Below, in pieces: positions 16,258 to 23,026 of a DNA stretch of 33,407 nucleotides. This DNA is from Planotetraspora silvatica (GTDB lineage: Bacteria > Actinomycetota > Actinomycetes > Streptosporangiales > Streptosporangiaceae), in the NCBI RefSeq assembly GCF_016863315.1, contig NZ_BOOQ01000065.1:1-33407 (forward strand), in the 5' to 3' direction. Every line of letters begins with the position of its first letter. Within the stretch, counting starts at the first letter, position 1. Made by a program: the position numbers and the translations under genes. The notes under the pieces are model-generated. The model did no database searches. It had not been told where the DNA came from and saw only the letters and a program-made list of their open reading frames with translations.

Positions 16258-16889
16258 ACGACGACGACATGCTGGCGGCAATGCGAAGCTCCCTCACCAG
16301 CACCAAAGATGCCCTCACCCACGTGCACATGGACCAGCGGCCCGAAGCGATCATGGCCCGGGCCCGCGGACGCCGGCTGCGCGGCGTGGCGGGGGTGGGC
16401 ACGGGCGGCCTGGCGCTAGCAATTGGCTTGGCGCTGTCCTTGTCCGGCGGTACGTCTGTGGCGTCCGGCGGCCACCCTGGCGCTCCCAGCAGTTCGTCTG
16501 CCGCCCGGGCGGTCCACGTCAACCTGGCCGCATGGTCGGTCAATACGTCGCCGAACGGCTTGGTGGAGGTGACGATCCGCGAGCTGAAGGACCCAGCGAG
16601 GCTGGCCAAGACCCTGGCTGACGCCGGCGTCCCCGTGGTGCTGACGTCCGGCCCCGTGTGCACATCCGACGACCAGCTGCAGGTCTCCCAGGTGGTGCGC
16701 AAGCTGCCCGGGCCCGGCGGCCTTGTGATGAGCCTCAACCCGAAGGCGATGCCAGCCGGAACGGAACTGGTGATCGGGATCGGCACCCTCCGGATCGGAT
16801 CCGAGCAGGGGCCTGGTGCGGCGTTCGGCCTGCAAAAGAAGGGGTCGCCGCTGAACTGCTCCGGAAAGCCCAAAGTAGCCACCAAGTAG
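16254..16889 (+). CDS. Single-pass membrane protein, putative anti-sigma partner
   Basis: 211 residues. The cytosolic N-terminal part (residues 1-42) is short and ends in the basic stretch MARARGRRLRG. One transmembrane helix follows (about 45-65, GGLALAIGLALSLSGG). A Ser/Ala-rich linker and a soluble extracytoplasmic domain complete it (HVNLAAWSVNTSPNGLVEVT, LAKTLADAGVPVVLTSGPVC, and so on) with two cysteines. The ATGA overlap with the ECF sigma gene and the topology fit a membrane anti-sigma factor, and related proteins commonly follow such sigma genes in actinomycetes. No zinc-binding HxxxCxxC motif is present in the short cytosolic part, so direct sigma binding is an inference. It is followed by the integrase relic and terminator of att module 4. 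Confidence 0.75.
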   Translation: MNDDDMLAAMRSSLTSTKDALTHVHMDQRPEAIMARARGRRLRGVAGVGTGGLALAIGLALSLSGGTSVASGGHPGAPSSSSAARAVHVNLAAWSVNTSPNGLVEVTIRELKDPARLAKTLADAGVPVVLTSGPVCTSDDQLQVSQVVRKLPGPGGLVMSLNPKAMPAGTELVIGIGTLRIGSEQGPGAAFGLQKKGSPLNCSGKPKVATK

Positions 16890-16976
16890 CTCCCATCCCA
16901 CTGGCCGCAAGCCAGGACGGCCAACCACACGACGGTCTGAACCGTGAACCCCGTGCCGGCGGGCTCACGGTCCAGG

Positions 16977-17050
16977 CGGCTATCGCCGACGCGCTGGGCA
17001 GGCTCGCCACGGAGGCGCTGAGCAAGGAAGATCCAGATGGATCGGGCACG
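16977..17050 (+). pseudogene. Tyrosine integrase C-terminal tail relic
   Basis: The plus strand reads AIADALGRLATEALSKEDPD and then GSGT, nearly identical to the end of the integrase relic at 27380-27463 (AIADALGKLAKEALTKEDPD). The stop codon is lost here, and nothing of the catalytic domain remains. The GGGCACG at its end matches the doublet motif of the right arm at 15373, so the two ends of this cassette belong together. Confidence 0.8.
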
Positions 17051-17078
17051 GAAGATCGAAAAGGTGTCCAAAAAGATC

Positions 17079-17116
17079 AAGGCCCGGGTCGGGAATCATC
17101 CTCTGACCTGGGCCTT
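17079..17116. terminator. Hairpin terminator of att module 4
   Basis: AAGGCCCGGGTC pairs with GACCTGGGCCTT, one mismatch in 12, loop of 14. It lies between the integrase tail and att copy 4 and would end both the integrase transcript (plus) and a tRNA transcript (minus). Confidence 0.75.
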
Positions 17117-17122
17117 CTCGCG

Positions 17123-17166
17123 TGGAGCGGGTGATGGGAATCGAACCCGCGCTGTCAGCTTGGGAA
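17123..17166 (-). repeat. tRNA-Gly(CCC) 3' fragment, att copy 4 (flank family II)
   Basis: Full 3' half with CCA end, one base altered in the T-stem (GTGATGGGAATC). The right flank begins TCGGCTAGTGATCTACCCTC, shared only with copy 7. Confidence 0.85.
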
Positions 17167-17269
17167 TCGGCTAGTGATCTACCCTCTCTGAGCTGGGAAA
17201 CAAGGGGTGCAGCTCAGCGCTGGTCGAGTCCCCGTGACTTCCCATGAGTCCCCGCTGATCGCCGTTCAA

Positions 17270-17289
17270 TCTGGCACGCATCTGGCACG
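17270..17289. repeat. Arm-type doublet TCTGGCACG x2, period 11
   Basis: Copies at 17270 and 17281 joined by CA, exactly 104 bp from the edge of att copy 4. Copy 7 has the same motif at the same distance. Confidence 0.75.
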
Positions 17290-17439
17290 TGATCTAGTGT
17301 CGGATACGAAAAACGTTCGCCTGTTGTCCGTCTGGCTACGTGTTCAATGCCGGAGGGCTCGGGATGTAGGCGATTTCCATGTTGTGGCCGCCGTGCAGTG
17401 AGGTGACTGTTGGCGGGTTGGTCTGAGGGAGCTGGCGCG

Positions 17440-17874
17440 TTGTCGATTGAGGTCGATCAGGAGGTCTTCGCCGAGATAGAGGAATACATCTCTCATGAAA
17501 CGGTGATCATTGTCGGCGCGTCCGATCCTCGTGCAGCGGGGTACGGCCTTCTCCAGGCAGCCCGACGCTTCTCTTTTGTCGCTGAAGATGGGCGGGAAGT
17601 GAGCGTTGAGGAGGCGGAGTACGGTGATCTCTATACGCCGAACTATGTTTCGGACATACGCCTTGCACCCCGGGGCCCCTGGTTGTACGTGGATTGCAAG
17701 GGCTACGTCCCGCCGGCGATGGGCGAACGGATGATCGCGATCCTGGTCGAGGAGCTCGAACGAGTGGGTGTGAGCGGACGTATTGAGGTGCCCTCTCTCG
17801 ATGAGTTGAACGAGTATGTGCCGGCAATGTATTTGTTCCATGGCCTAAAGTTCTCGGTGATACCCTTCCCCTGA
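17440..17874 (+). CDS. Hypothetical 144-residue cassette protein
   Basis: Starts at TTG 17440 with a well-placed GGAG upstream (MSIEVDQEVFAEIEEYISHE); TTG 17410 in the same frame is an alternative. The protein is acidic and mixed alpha/beta: TVIIVGASDPRAAGYGLLQA, then FVAEDGREVSVEEAEYGDLY, then a strand WLYVDCKGYVPPAMGERMIA and VPSLDELNEYVPAMYLFHGL. There is no signal peptide or membrane segment, so it should be cytosolic. The family is not recognised; its size, acidity and solitary setting recall orphan immunity proteins. It fills the whole cassette between att copies 4 and 5, and its stop lies 16 bases before att copy 5. Confidence 0.7.
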   Translation: MSIEVDQEVFAEIEEYISHETVIIVGASDPRAAGYGLLQAARRFSFVAEDGREVSVEEAEYGDLYTPNYVSDIRLAPRGPWLYVDCKGYVPPAMGERMIAILVEELERVGVSGRIEVPSLDELNEYVPAMYLFHGLKFSVIPFP

Positions 17875-17890
17875 CCTGAGCCTTCGCGAG

Positions 17891-17934
17891 TGGAGCGGAC
17901 GACGGGAATCCAACCCGCGCTGTCAGCTTGGGAA
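17891..17934 (-). repeat. tRNA-Gly(CCC) 3' fragment, att copy 5 (flank family I)
   Basis: Full length with several base changes in the acceptor and T-arm (GCGGACGACGGGAATCCAAC). Only the right half of the usual terminator (GACCTGAGCCTT) precedes it. The right flank GTCTTTCACCACCATGCGGT is family I. Confidence 0.85.
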
Positions 17935-18036
17935 GTCTTTCACCACCATGCGGTCTGAGCTGGGGAAACGGGGACCTGGGCGTATGCCGGTCGAGTGACC
18001 GTGAGTCCCCGTCATTCCCCGCTGGTTGCCGACCGT

Positions 18037-18056
18037 ACGGGCACGCAACGGGCACG
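18037..18056. repeat. Arm-type doublet ACGGGCACG x2, period 11
   Basis: Copies at 18037 and 18048 joined by CA, 103 bp from the edge of att copy 5. Confidence 0.75.
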
Positions 18057-18133
18057 CGCCTTCCAAGGGCGTCGCGTTCGAAGTGGATTTCCGCGTGTGC
18101 CGTTAGACGGCTTACGTCCCGAATCCAAACGCT

Positions 18134-18322
18134 ATGATCAAGCGCATGCTTCGCATCGCCACTGCCAGTTTCTTCTCCCTCGGGATTCTCTTCCTTCTCC
18201 TTGGAATGATCCCCGCGAACGAACCTGGTGGAGGAGACGGCTCGTTTCGCCTGCAGATGGCGACGGTTTTCATGCTGGCCGCGATCGTCACCGCCGTGCT
18301 CTACCGCGGCGAAAAGAAGTAA
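18134..18322 (+). CDS. Small two-helix membrane protein
   Basis: 62 residues, starting MIKRMLRIATASFFSLGILF. The first hydrophobic helix covers about residues 7-27 and the second about 42-57 (QMATVFMLAAIVTAVLYR). A short acidic/glycine loop (NEPGGGDGS) lies between them, and the protein ends RGEKK. By charge, both ends would be cytosolic. No clear ribosome site is seen, and ATG 18146 is an alternative. A hairpin directly follows the stop. Function unknown; it is cargo in the stretch between att copies 5 and 6. Confidence 0.65.
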   Translation: MIKRMLRIATASFFSLGILFLLLGMIPANEPGGGDGSFRLQMATVFMLAAIVTAVLYRGEKK

Positions 18323-18343
18323 GCGCCTCCGACTGGGGGCGCT
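18322..18343. terminator. Hairpin after the 62-residue membrane protein
   Basis: AGCGCCTCC and GGGGGCGCT pair with one wobble around a GACT loop, starting at the stop codon of the small gene, and are followed by CGTTCT. Confidence 0.6.
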
Positions 18344-18534
18344 CGTTCTGTAGGCCGGGTTATGTTCACAGCGTTTCTCTGACCTGCGGCCGATCTCCGA
18401 AACCTAGCCTGAACTGGGATTTCATGTTCCAGCAGTTGCCAACAGTTGCGGAGATCTCTCGTACTCCGGCGGAACAAAGACGGAACAGAGGTGGCGTCTC
18501 AGGCGCAGTTCGCGGACCTGGAAGGTGTGGTCGG

Positions 18535-19059
18535 CTATTGGGAGGCCCAGGTCAAGAAGATGTCGCGGTCTTCAATCGGCCAGGCCACCTGAGCACCCGG
18601 CAGACGGCTTCTCGCTCTTCCTTGAAGGTAGCTAATGAAGGGGGCAGCGGGAGTTCCAATCCACTCCTCGGGAAACTCGGGGCAGGTCTGGTATTCGTAG
18701 CAGGCGATCGCCCAAAGGATGACGCCCGGATCCGGCTCTCCAGGAAGACGGTCGAAGGCATAGGACTGTACGGAGTGAAGGTCGGCCAAAGCCTCCTTAT
18801 CGAGCGCGGCGACCCGCTCGGCGTCGAGCGTGTCCAACTCGAACCCCACGTACCAGGCAGCCATGTCGAAATTCTGTCCCCACAAGATTCGGCCGAGATC
18901 ATCGGCTGTCTCCAGAGAAAGCACTACCCGCTCCAGTACCGCCGGATTCTCCGCCGATCTCCGATCAAACCGGTATCGCGCGTACTCCTCTCCTTCCCAT
19001 GCAAGAGCAGCGGTCAGCAGAGCATCAATGTGAATCTTGGGAAGCAAGAACTCGCTCAT
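18535..19059 (-). CDS. Hypothetical 174-residue cassette protein
   Basis: ATG 19059 gives MSEFLLPKIHIDALLTAALA, then RFDRRSAENPAVLERVVLSL, ETADDLGRILWGQNFDMAAW, VGFELDTLDAERVAALDKEA and WAIACYEYQTCPEFPEEWIG. It ends in the acidic/aromatic WPIEDRDIFLTWASQ. It is a soluble, mostly helical acidic protein with many Trp and Tyr. The longer frame to 19320 only reads through the tRNA-Pro relic and is rejected. I do not recognise a family. Transcribed leftwards, opposite to the small membrane gene, it occupies the segment ended on the right by a tRNA-Pro att relic. An accessory role such as orphan immunity is possible but unproven. Confidence 0.7.
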   Translation of the reverse strand: MSEFLLPKIHIDALLTAALAWEGEEYARYRFDRRSAENPAVLERVVLSLETADDLGRILWGQNFDMAAWYVGFELDTLDAERVAALDKEALADLHSVQSYAFDRLPGEPDPGVILWAIACYEYQTCPEFPEEWIGTPAAPFISYLQGRARSRLPGAQVAWPIEDRDIFLTWASQ

Positions 19060-19248
19060 GTAGCAGACCCTTCGTGTCGATAATTTCCACCCGATGGTTA
19101 ACAGTGCGTGCTTTGCCACATTGTTTGGGGCGCAACCCACAGCATTCTGTCTAACCATGCCGTTTGTCGTCGACCCAGTTGATCTAGCCGACATGAAGAA
19201 AGGCCTGTTGACCTGAGGTTTCCCTCTGATCGACAGACCTTGTTGCCT

Positions 19249-19290
19249 GTCGGGACGACAGGATTTGAACCTGAGACCCCTTGACCCCAG
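19249..19290 (-). repeat. tRNA-Pro(GGG) 3' fragment, att relic
   Basis: The minus strand reads TGGGGTCAAGG, then GGTTCAAATCCTGTCGTCCC and GACA. This is the 3' anticodon arm, T-arm and acceptor end of an actinobacterial tRNA-Pro. The 5' half is absent. As with the tRNA-Gly copies, the match starts in the anticodon loop, and an 11-bp-period doublet lies about 98 bp to the right (19388). Confidence 0.75.
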
Positions 19291-19387
19291 GAAGTGGGGG
19301 TAGGCGTTTTTGCAGCTCAACGGCCTTCAGGTAGCCATGCACGACGTTTGGTGACGTGCACGTTGTTCGGCTACGTGCATGACGTGT

Positions 19388-19407
19388 GGTCCCCAGGTGG
19401 TCCCCAG
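19388..19407. repeat. Arm-type doublet GGTCCCCAG x2, period 11
   Basis: Copies at 19388 and 19399 joined by GT, to the right of the tRNA-Pro relic. The motif differs entirely from the tRNA-Gly arm doublets, but the period is the same. Confidence 0.65.
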
Positions 19408-19530
19408 TCCTCTATACGTGGAGCACTCGATGTGTCCGGGAGTACGCCCCTGGTGGTGCCCTCCGTCAAGGACAGCCACCGGGCCATATGCGACACTCCG
19501 TGCGTGGGTAGTCAGAGGAGGGAACGGCTG

Positions 19531-19782
19531 GTGCCGCTGATGCGGCCCGCTTTTCGCGGCTTGTTGTGGGGACTATGCGCCGGCCTAGCCTTGGGCGTCA
19601 TCCTCACCCTGTGGCTGTTCCGCGACGGTCGATGGGATCGCGTCGTCTTCTTCCCCCTCTTAAGCGGCATGATCTGTGCCTTGAGCGAGATTCGCGAGGA
19701 AAGCAAGCGAAAAGCGAAGGCGGAGAGCCAGCCCGACGCCAAAGCGGATCAGAAAGGGCTTAGGTCGGGCGGAATGCCGTAG
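19531..19782 (+). CDS. Small membrane protein with charged C-terminal tail
   Basis: 83 residues from GTG 19531, which follows a strong AGAGGAGGG ribosome site. It begins MPLMRPAFRGLLWGLCAGLA. Two hydrophobic segments (about 8-27 and 36-50, VVFFPLLSGMICALSEI) flank a short RDGRWDR loop. A highly charged Lys/Glu/Asp tail follows, rich in EESKRKAKAESQPDAKADQK, probably cytosolic. No family recognised. It lies between the tRNA-Pro relic and att copy 6 and is similar in kind to the other small membrane cargo, though not in sequence. Confidence 0.65.
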   Translation: MPLMRPAFRGLLWGLCAGLALGVILTLWLFRDGRWDRVVFFPLLSGMICALSEIREESKRKAKAESQPDAKADQKGLRSGGMP

Positions 19783-19805
19783 GCACCCGAAGGCCGAACT
19801 GTCAT

Positions 19806-19818
19806 ATCAGCTTGGGAA
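19806..19818 (-). repeat. tRNA-Gly(CCC) att copy 6, truncated core (family I)
   Basis: Only the anticodon-stem end (TCAGCTTGGGAA) survives; the T-arm and acceptor part were lost. The right flank, GTCTTTCAACACCATGTGCC and onwards, is a full family I arm. Confidence 0.65.
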
Positions 19819-19920
19819 GTCTTTCAACACCATGTGCCCTGAACTGCGCAAACGCTGACCTGGGCATATGTAGGTCGAGTGACCGTGAGTCCCCGTGAGT
19901 CCCCGCTGCTGGCCGACCGT

Positions 19921-19940
19921 ACGGGCACGCAACGGGCACG
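19921..19940. repeat. Arm-type doublet ACGGGCACG x2, period 11
   Basis: Copies at 19921 and 19932 joined by CA, 103 bp from the edge of att copy 6. Preceded by a perfect tandem GTGAGTCCCC repeat of period 10. Confidence 0.75.
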
Positions 19941-19994
19941 CCAAACGCTCATCGTGTGCCAAGCATGACCGCACTCGCTATGCCTCTCGGATCG

Positions 19995-20375
19995 TCAGTT
20001 CTCCCGCGCGTGGGGCTCGTCCTCGGCCCAAGGGGCTTGGCGCTCGGTGCCGGTGTCGAAGAATGCGTTCAGGTAGTCCTTTGGTGCGAGGTCGCTGTCG
20101 CGTAGCAGAGAGAAGATCTCTGTACCGGACTGGATCGACTCGTCTGCCAAGTGGTAGGCCTGCGCAAGGTTCAGGTACTCGTACGGGCCCGCGTCGCAGT
20201 ACTCGGCGGCCTCCTGTTCCGCCAACTCGATGGCCTCCTCCAGAGAAGTAGCCCGCCAGACCGTGATGCGCTCCTCATAGCTGTCGTACGGCCCCTTCCA
20301 GCGGAAGACGCACCGCACCGCGTACCAATCAGCCTTGCTCTTCTTCGGCTTCTTGCCCCGTTTGCGCACCGGCAT
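19995..20375 (-). CDS. DUF4288-like small protein
   Basis: 126 residues beginning MPVRKRGKKPKKSKADWYAV, a very basic N-terminus. RCVFRWKGPYDSYEERITVW and RATSLEEAIELAEQEAAEYC follow. The pattern of a strand with Tyr-Glu-Glu-Arg, then a helix with EEAIELAEQEA, is that of the DUF4288 family, whose members often occur near toxin-immunity loci; family membership is from memory. The C-terminal part (IFSLLRDSDLAPKDYLNAFF) is acidic. There is no membrane segment. It points left, towards att copy 6's arm, and is the only gene between that arm and the partial module at 20686. Confidence 0.7.
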   Translation of the reverse strand: MPVRKRGKKPKKSKADWYAVRCVFRWKGPYDSYEERITVWRATSLEEAIELAEQEAAEYCDAGPYEYLNLAQAYHLADESIQSGTEIFSLLRDSDLAPKDYLNAFFDTGTERQAPWAEDEPHAREN

Positions 20376-20685
20376 GAGCCTATCGGGATGGCAGTGGTGA
20401 GCATCCGGCGGCGGTGACGGCCATCGTGTTCTCCGAGGGGAGGAGTTGGCGTTCGGGGAGCCGGGGGGGTGCAGTTTGCGTATGCCTTGCCTGACGACTT
20501 GCGGTTGAAGTAATCAGGCATCGCCGCAACCTGCGACAGAACCCTGAACCACCGCGATGACCTGCACCAACAGTCTCGGTGGTTCTCGGCATTTTGCGGC
20601 TGCTCACAGTGAGATCGTCAAGCAGGCACTCGGCGTGGAGGACGACGACGATGGTCCGCCACTCATTGGAACCAAGATCAACTGA

Positions 20686-20706
20686 TCTGGCACGAATCCT
20701 GGCACG
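20686..20706. repeat. Arm-type doublet TCTGGCACG/CCTGGCACG, period 12
   Basis: TCTGGCACG at 20686 and CCTGGCACG at 20698. The following GCGAGTGAGAAA and the CAAAGATCAA leading to the terminator are shared with the left side of att copy 8 (23900-23936), identifying both as family II left ends. Confidence 0.65.
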
Positions 20707-20734
20707 CGAGTGAGAAAGAGCCCCAGCAAAGATC

Positions 20735-20773
20735 AAAGCCCAGATCCCGAATCCATCGGTTGACCTGGGCTTT
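20735..20773. terminator. Hairpin terminator of the partial module
   Basis: AAAGCCCAG pairs perfectly with CTGGGCTTT. Compared with the AAGGCCC/GGGCCTT version of the other modules, one stem pair has changed on both sides (G-C to A-T), a compensatory change that supports a selected hairpin. Confidence 0.7.
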
Positions 20774-20853
20774 CGCGCACACCAGGCAGGAGATCACCGC
20801 GTAGAACAGACCGCTCTGGGCCAGCGCGCGAGTTGCCGACCTGTTCGGGCCGT

Positions 20854-21972
20854 CTACTGCGTCGAGGGTGCGACCCAGGAGCGCACCTGCTGGGCAAGCG
20901 CGGCCACGTGCTCAGGGGGTGTGGTCTTGACGATGCCGTGGCCAAGGTTGAAGACGAACGGGCCGCCGCCGAGAGCGCGCAGGATGCGGTCTGTTTCGGC
21001 GTGGAGTGCCGGGCCGCCCTTGACGAGGAGTTGAGGATCGAGGTTGCCCTGCACGCAGCGGCCCAACTCACGTTGCACCTTCTGCGCCGCCCATCCCAGC
21101 GGCACCGTCGAGTCGAGGCCGACACAGTCCACGCCGGTGGCCTGCACGAAGCCGTCGTACGCCAGCCCGGCACCGCGCGGGAACGCGATGATCGGAACGC
21201 TCGGATGCTTCGCCTTGAGCGCCGTGACGATGGCGGCGACTGGCTTGACGCACCAACGCTGGAAGAGCGGGTCCGGGAGTATCCCGGCCCAGCTCTCGAA
21301 CAGTTGGATCGCCTCGGCGCCTGCCTCGATCTGACGGTCCAAAAACTCGATGACGGCTGTCGTGAGCAGATCGATCAGGGGTTGGAAGCTGTCGGGGTCG
21401 CTCAGCGCCCATTGCTTGACGAGGGCGTGCTCGGAGTCGCCGCCGCCGCGCCCTTCGACCATGTACGTCGCGACCGTCCAGGGCGCACCGGCGTAGCCGA
21501 TCAGCGCCACATCGTCAGGCAAGGCGTGCGTGAGCTGCCGGACCGTCTCGTAGATCGGGGCGAGTTCTTCGTGCAAGCGAGACGCGCTCAAGAACTCGGT
21601 GATGTCCGACGCCGAACGGATCGGCGGTGTCAGAACCGGGCCATCACCTACCCGGTACTCCAGGGTCTGACCCAACGCCGCAGCGATCTGCGGAAGATCC
21701 GCAAACAAGATCGCCGCATCCAGCGGGAAGCGTCGGATCGGCTGCAGGGTGACTTCGACCGCGTGCTCGGGCGAATTACACAACCCCACCATCCCGCCGG
21801 CCGCCTCGCGAACGCCGTGATACTCAGGCAGATAGCGCCCAGCCTGCCGCATCAACCAGATCGGCGGCCGTTCCGTCCGCTCGCCCGCAAGCGCACGCAA
21901 CAGCAACTTCTTCGGTCGCACCCCACCAGGTGCATGATCCAGACCAACGTCGCCCCGCGTAGCGGTTTCCAC
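20854..21972 (-). CDS. hemE: Uroporphyrinogen decarboxylase, alpha-proteobacterial-like
   Basis: A 372-residue TIM-barrel enzyme that decarboxylates the four acetate arms of uroporphyrinogen III to give coproporphyrinogen III in cytosolic haem synthesis. The signature near the N-terminus is PPIWLMRQAGRYLPEYHGVR. The catalytic aspartate is in LDAAILFADLPQ. The substrate-site tyrosine lies in LIGYAGAPWTVATYMVEGRG, and the conserved histidine in FVFNLGHGIVK. All are present, so it should be active. The GTG start at 21972 has a GGACGGAAGAG ribosome site; the frame runs on to 22020. The PIWLMRQAGRYLPEY and VTLQPIRRFPLDAAILF wording is that of alpha-proteobacterial enzymes; actinobacterial HemE typically has PVWYMRQAGRSLPEY. 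This suggests horizontal acquisition and a second copy besides the host's own. It is the only metabolic enzyme of core type in the array. Confidence 0.9.
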   Translation of the reverse strand: METATRGDVGLDHAPGGVRPKKLLLRALAGERTERPPIWLMRQAGRYLPEYHGVREAAGGMVGLCNSPEHAVEVTLQPIRRFPLDAAILFADLPQIAAALGQTLEYRVGDGPVLTPPIRSASDITEFLSASRLHEELAPIYETVRQLTHALPDDVALIGYAGAPWTVATYMVEGRGGGDSEHALVKQWALSDPDSFQPLIDLLTTAVIEFLDRQIEAGAEAIQLFESWAGILPDPLFQRWCVKPVAAIVTALKAKHPSVPIIAFPRGAGLAYDGFVQATGVDCVGLDSTVPLGWAAQKVQRELGRCVQGNLDPQLLVKGGPALHAETDRILRALGGGPFVFNLGHGIVKTTPPEHVAALAQQVRSWVAPSTQ

Positions 21973-22391
21973 GCTCTTCCGTCCTGTTAGATGCACGAGC
22001 TCACCCGGCCTGATCGGCACGATCTGCCCGCGGTGAAGACGCCCTGCAGCCTACCAAGGGCCGCCGGCTGGGCCAGATCAGAGCGACAGACCATGGGCCA
22101 CAACAGGTTGACAAAATCGACGATTTCGCAGCCATGGGCCCGTTCGTGTTTGAGAGAGCCCAGGACGAAGCGGCGCTTGCGGCTGTGCCCGAGTTCCGTA
22201 CTCAGGAGCAGCGCGAGGCTCCGGTGGGGGGTTCTCGGCGATGGCATGCTTCCGGCGACCCCGTAGGTATCCCATGCAGTCGCGTAGCAGCGGCCGAGTC
22301 GGTTGGGGTGCGACGACGAGGGCGGCTCGGCGGTGGTCCTAGTCCCCGTGGGCTAATTGCACGCACGATCGAAATGATGTCGAGAAAGATC
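21973..22391. other. Upstream region of hemE and left side of att module 7
   Basis: The hemE promoter should lie here on the minus strand. No gene is supported. A TTGACA followed by the palindrome AAATCG-A-CGATTT sits at 22108-22126 on the plus strand. A single AATTGCACG half-site lies near 22354, just before the terminator of att copy 7. Confidence 0.45.
22108..22126 (+). promoter_or_regulatory. TTGACA with adjoining palindrome
   Basis: TTGACA (22108-22113) is directly followed by AAATCG-A-CGATTT (22114-22126). The arrangement resembles 3104-3132, but no acceptable -10 is found 17 bases on (GCCATG), and no plus-strand gene follows closely. It may be an operator serving hemE from the other strand. 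Confidence 0.3.
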
Positions 22392-22429
22392 AAGGCCCGG
22401 GTCGGGAATCATCCTCTGACCTGGGCCTT
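22392..22429. terminator. Hairpin terminator of att module 7
   Basis: AAGGCCCGGGTC and GACCTGGGCCTT, the same hairpin and loop as at 17079. Confidence 0.75.
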
Positions 22430-22435
22430 CGTGTG

Positions 22436-22479
22436 TGGAGCGGGTGACGGGAATCGAACCCGCGCTGTCAGCTTGGGAA
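22436..22479 (-). repeat. tRNA-Gly(CCC) 3' fragment, att copy 7 (flank family II)
   Basis: Perfect 3' half from the CCA end to the anticodon loop. The right flank TCGGCTAGTGATCTACCCTC is shared with copy 4. Confidence 0.88.
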
Positions 22480-22582
22480 TCGGCTAGTGATCTACCCTCT
22501 GCGAGCTGGGGAACAGGGGGTGCAGCTCAGGCGTGGTCGAGTCCCCGTGACTTCCCGTGAGTCCCCGCTGATCGCCGTTCAA

Positions 22583-22602
22583 TCTGGCACGCATCTGGCA
22601 CG
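22583..22602. repeat. Arm-type doublet TCTGGCACG x2, period 11
   Basis: Copies at 22583 and 22594 joined by CA, exactly 104 bp from the edge of att copy 7. Confidence 0.75.
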
Positions 22603-22724
22603 GTGATCAAGCGGCGCTCGGGGGGCGTTGTGCCGTGTCTGAGGTGCAGGCCAACATGTCCCGCATGAATGAGGGAACCTTGCGTTCTGTGTCGTCGTGG
22701 CGCGCCAGAAATTCAGCGCTCTAC

Positions 22725-22955
22725 TCAGGATCGTCTCCGTATACCAATGGAGACGTCTCCGAGAGCGTCGTTCCAGAAAGAGTCGGAGTCCTCGATCGCC
22801 GCAGGATCGATCGCGAGAAGCTCCAACCTCAGACGCTCCTCGACAAGGTCGTCCTGCCCGGCCAGCTCGCTGTAGGTGACGCGCGGGTTCTCCGGTGAGG
22901 GGCGTACAACCGCCGCCTGCGCCCCGACCAGGTGGACGTACTCCTGTGAGAACGG
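22725..22955 (-). pseudogene. 5'-truncated hypothetical gene
   Basis: The minus strand has an open frame between stops at 22956 and 22725. It reads QEYVHLVGAQAAVVRPSPEN, then PRVTYSELAGQDDLVEERLR, LELLAIDPAAIEDSDSFWND and ALGDVSIGIRRRS. The composition (acidic helices, few Arg/Ser runs) looks coding, but there is no ATG/GTG start with a ribosome site. It is probably the C-terminal end of a protein whose front was removed. The family is unknown. It lies in the cassette between att copies 7 and 8, upstream of and divergent from the RTX gene. Confidence 0.5.
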
Positions 22956-23026
22956 TCACACAACAAAATGCATGCGCCGGGAGTCATATACGAAAAAGGA
23001 CCCGCTAATGCCTCATGGAGGCTGTA

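Larger units (their letters stand above)
20376..20853. other. Non-coding stretch with a partial att module
   Basis: Contains an inverted repeat GCCTGA/TCAGGC near 20485-20520, the CTCGGTGGTTCTC motif also seen near 9330, a family II-type left arm (20686) and a terminator (20735). No tRNA core follows the terminator, so hemE has apparently replaced it. No gene supported. Confidence 0.5.

Noticed and set aside
18493-18591. Short plus-strand frame starting VASQAQFADLEGVVGYWEAQ
   Set aside because: It has a coiled-coil look of some transposase helper proteins, but only 33 codons and an uncertain start. Not supportable as a gene.
20833-21990. 385-residue plus-strand frame
   Set aside because: Complete antisense shadow of hemE.
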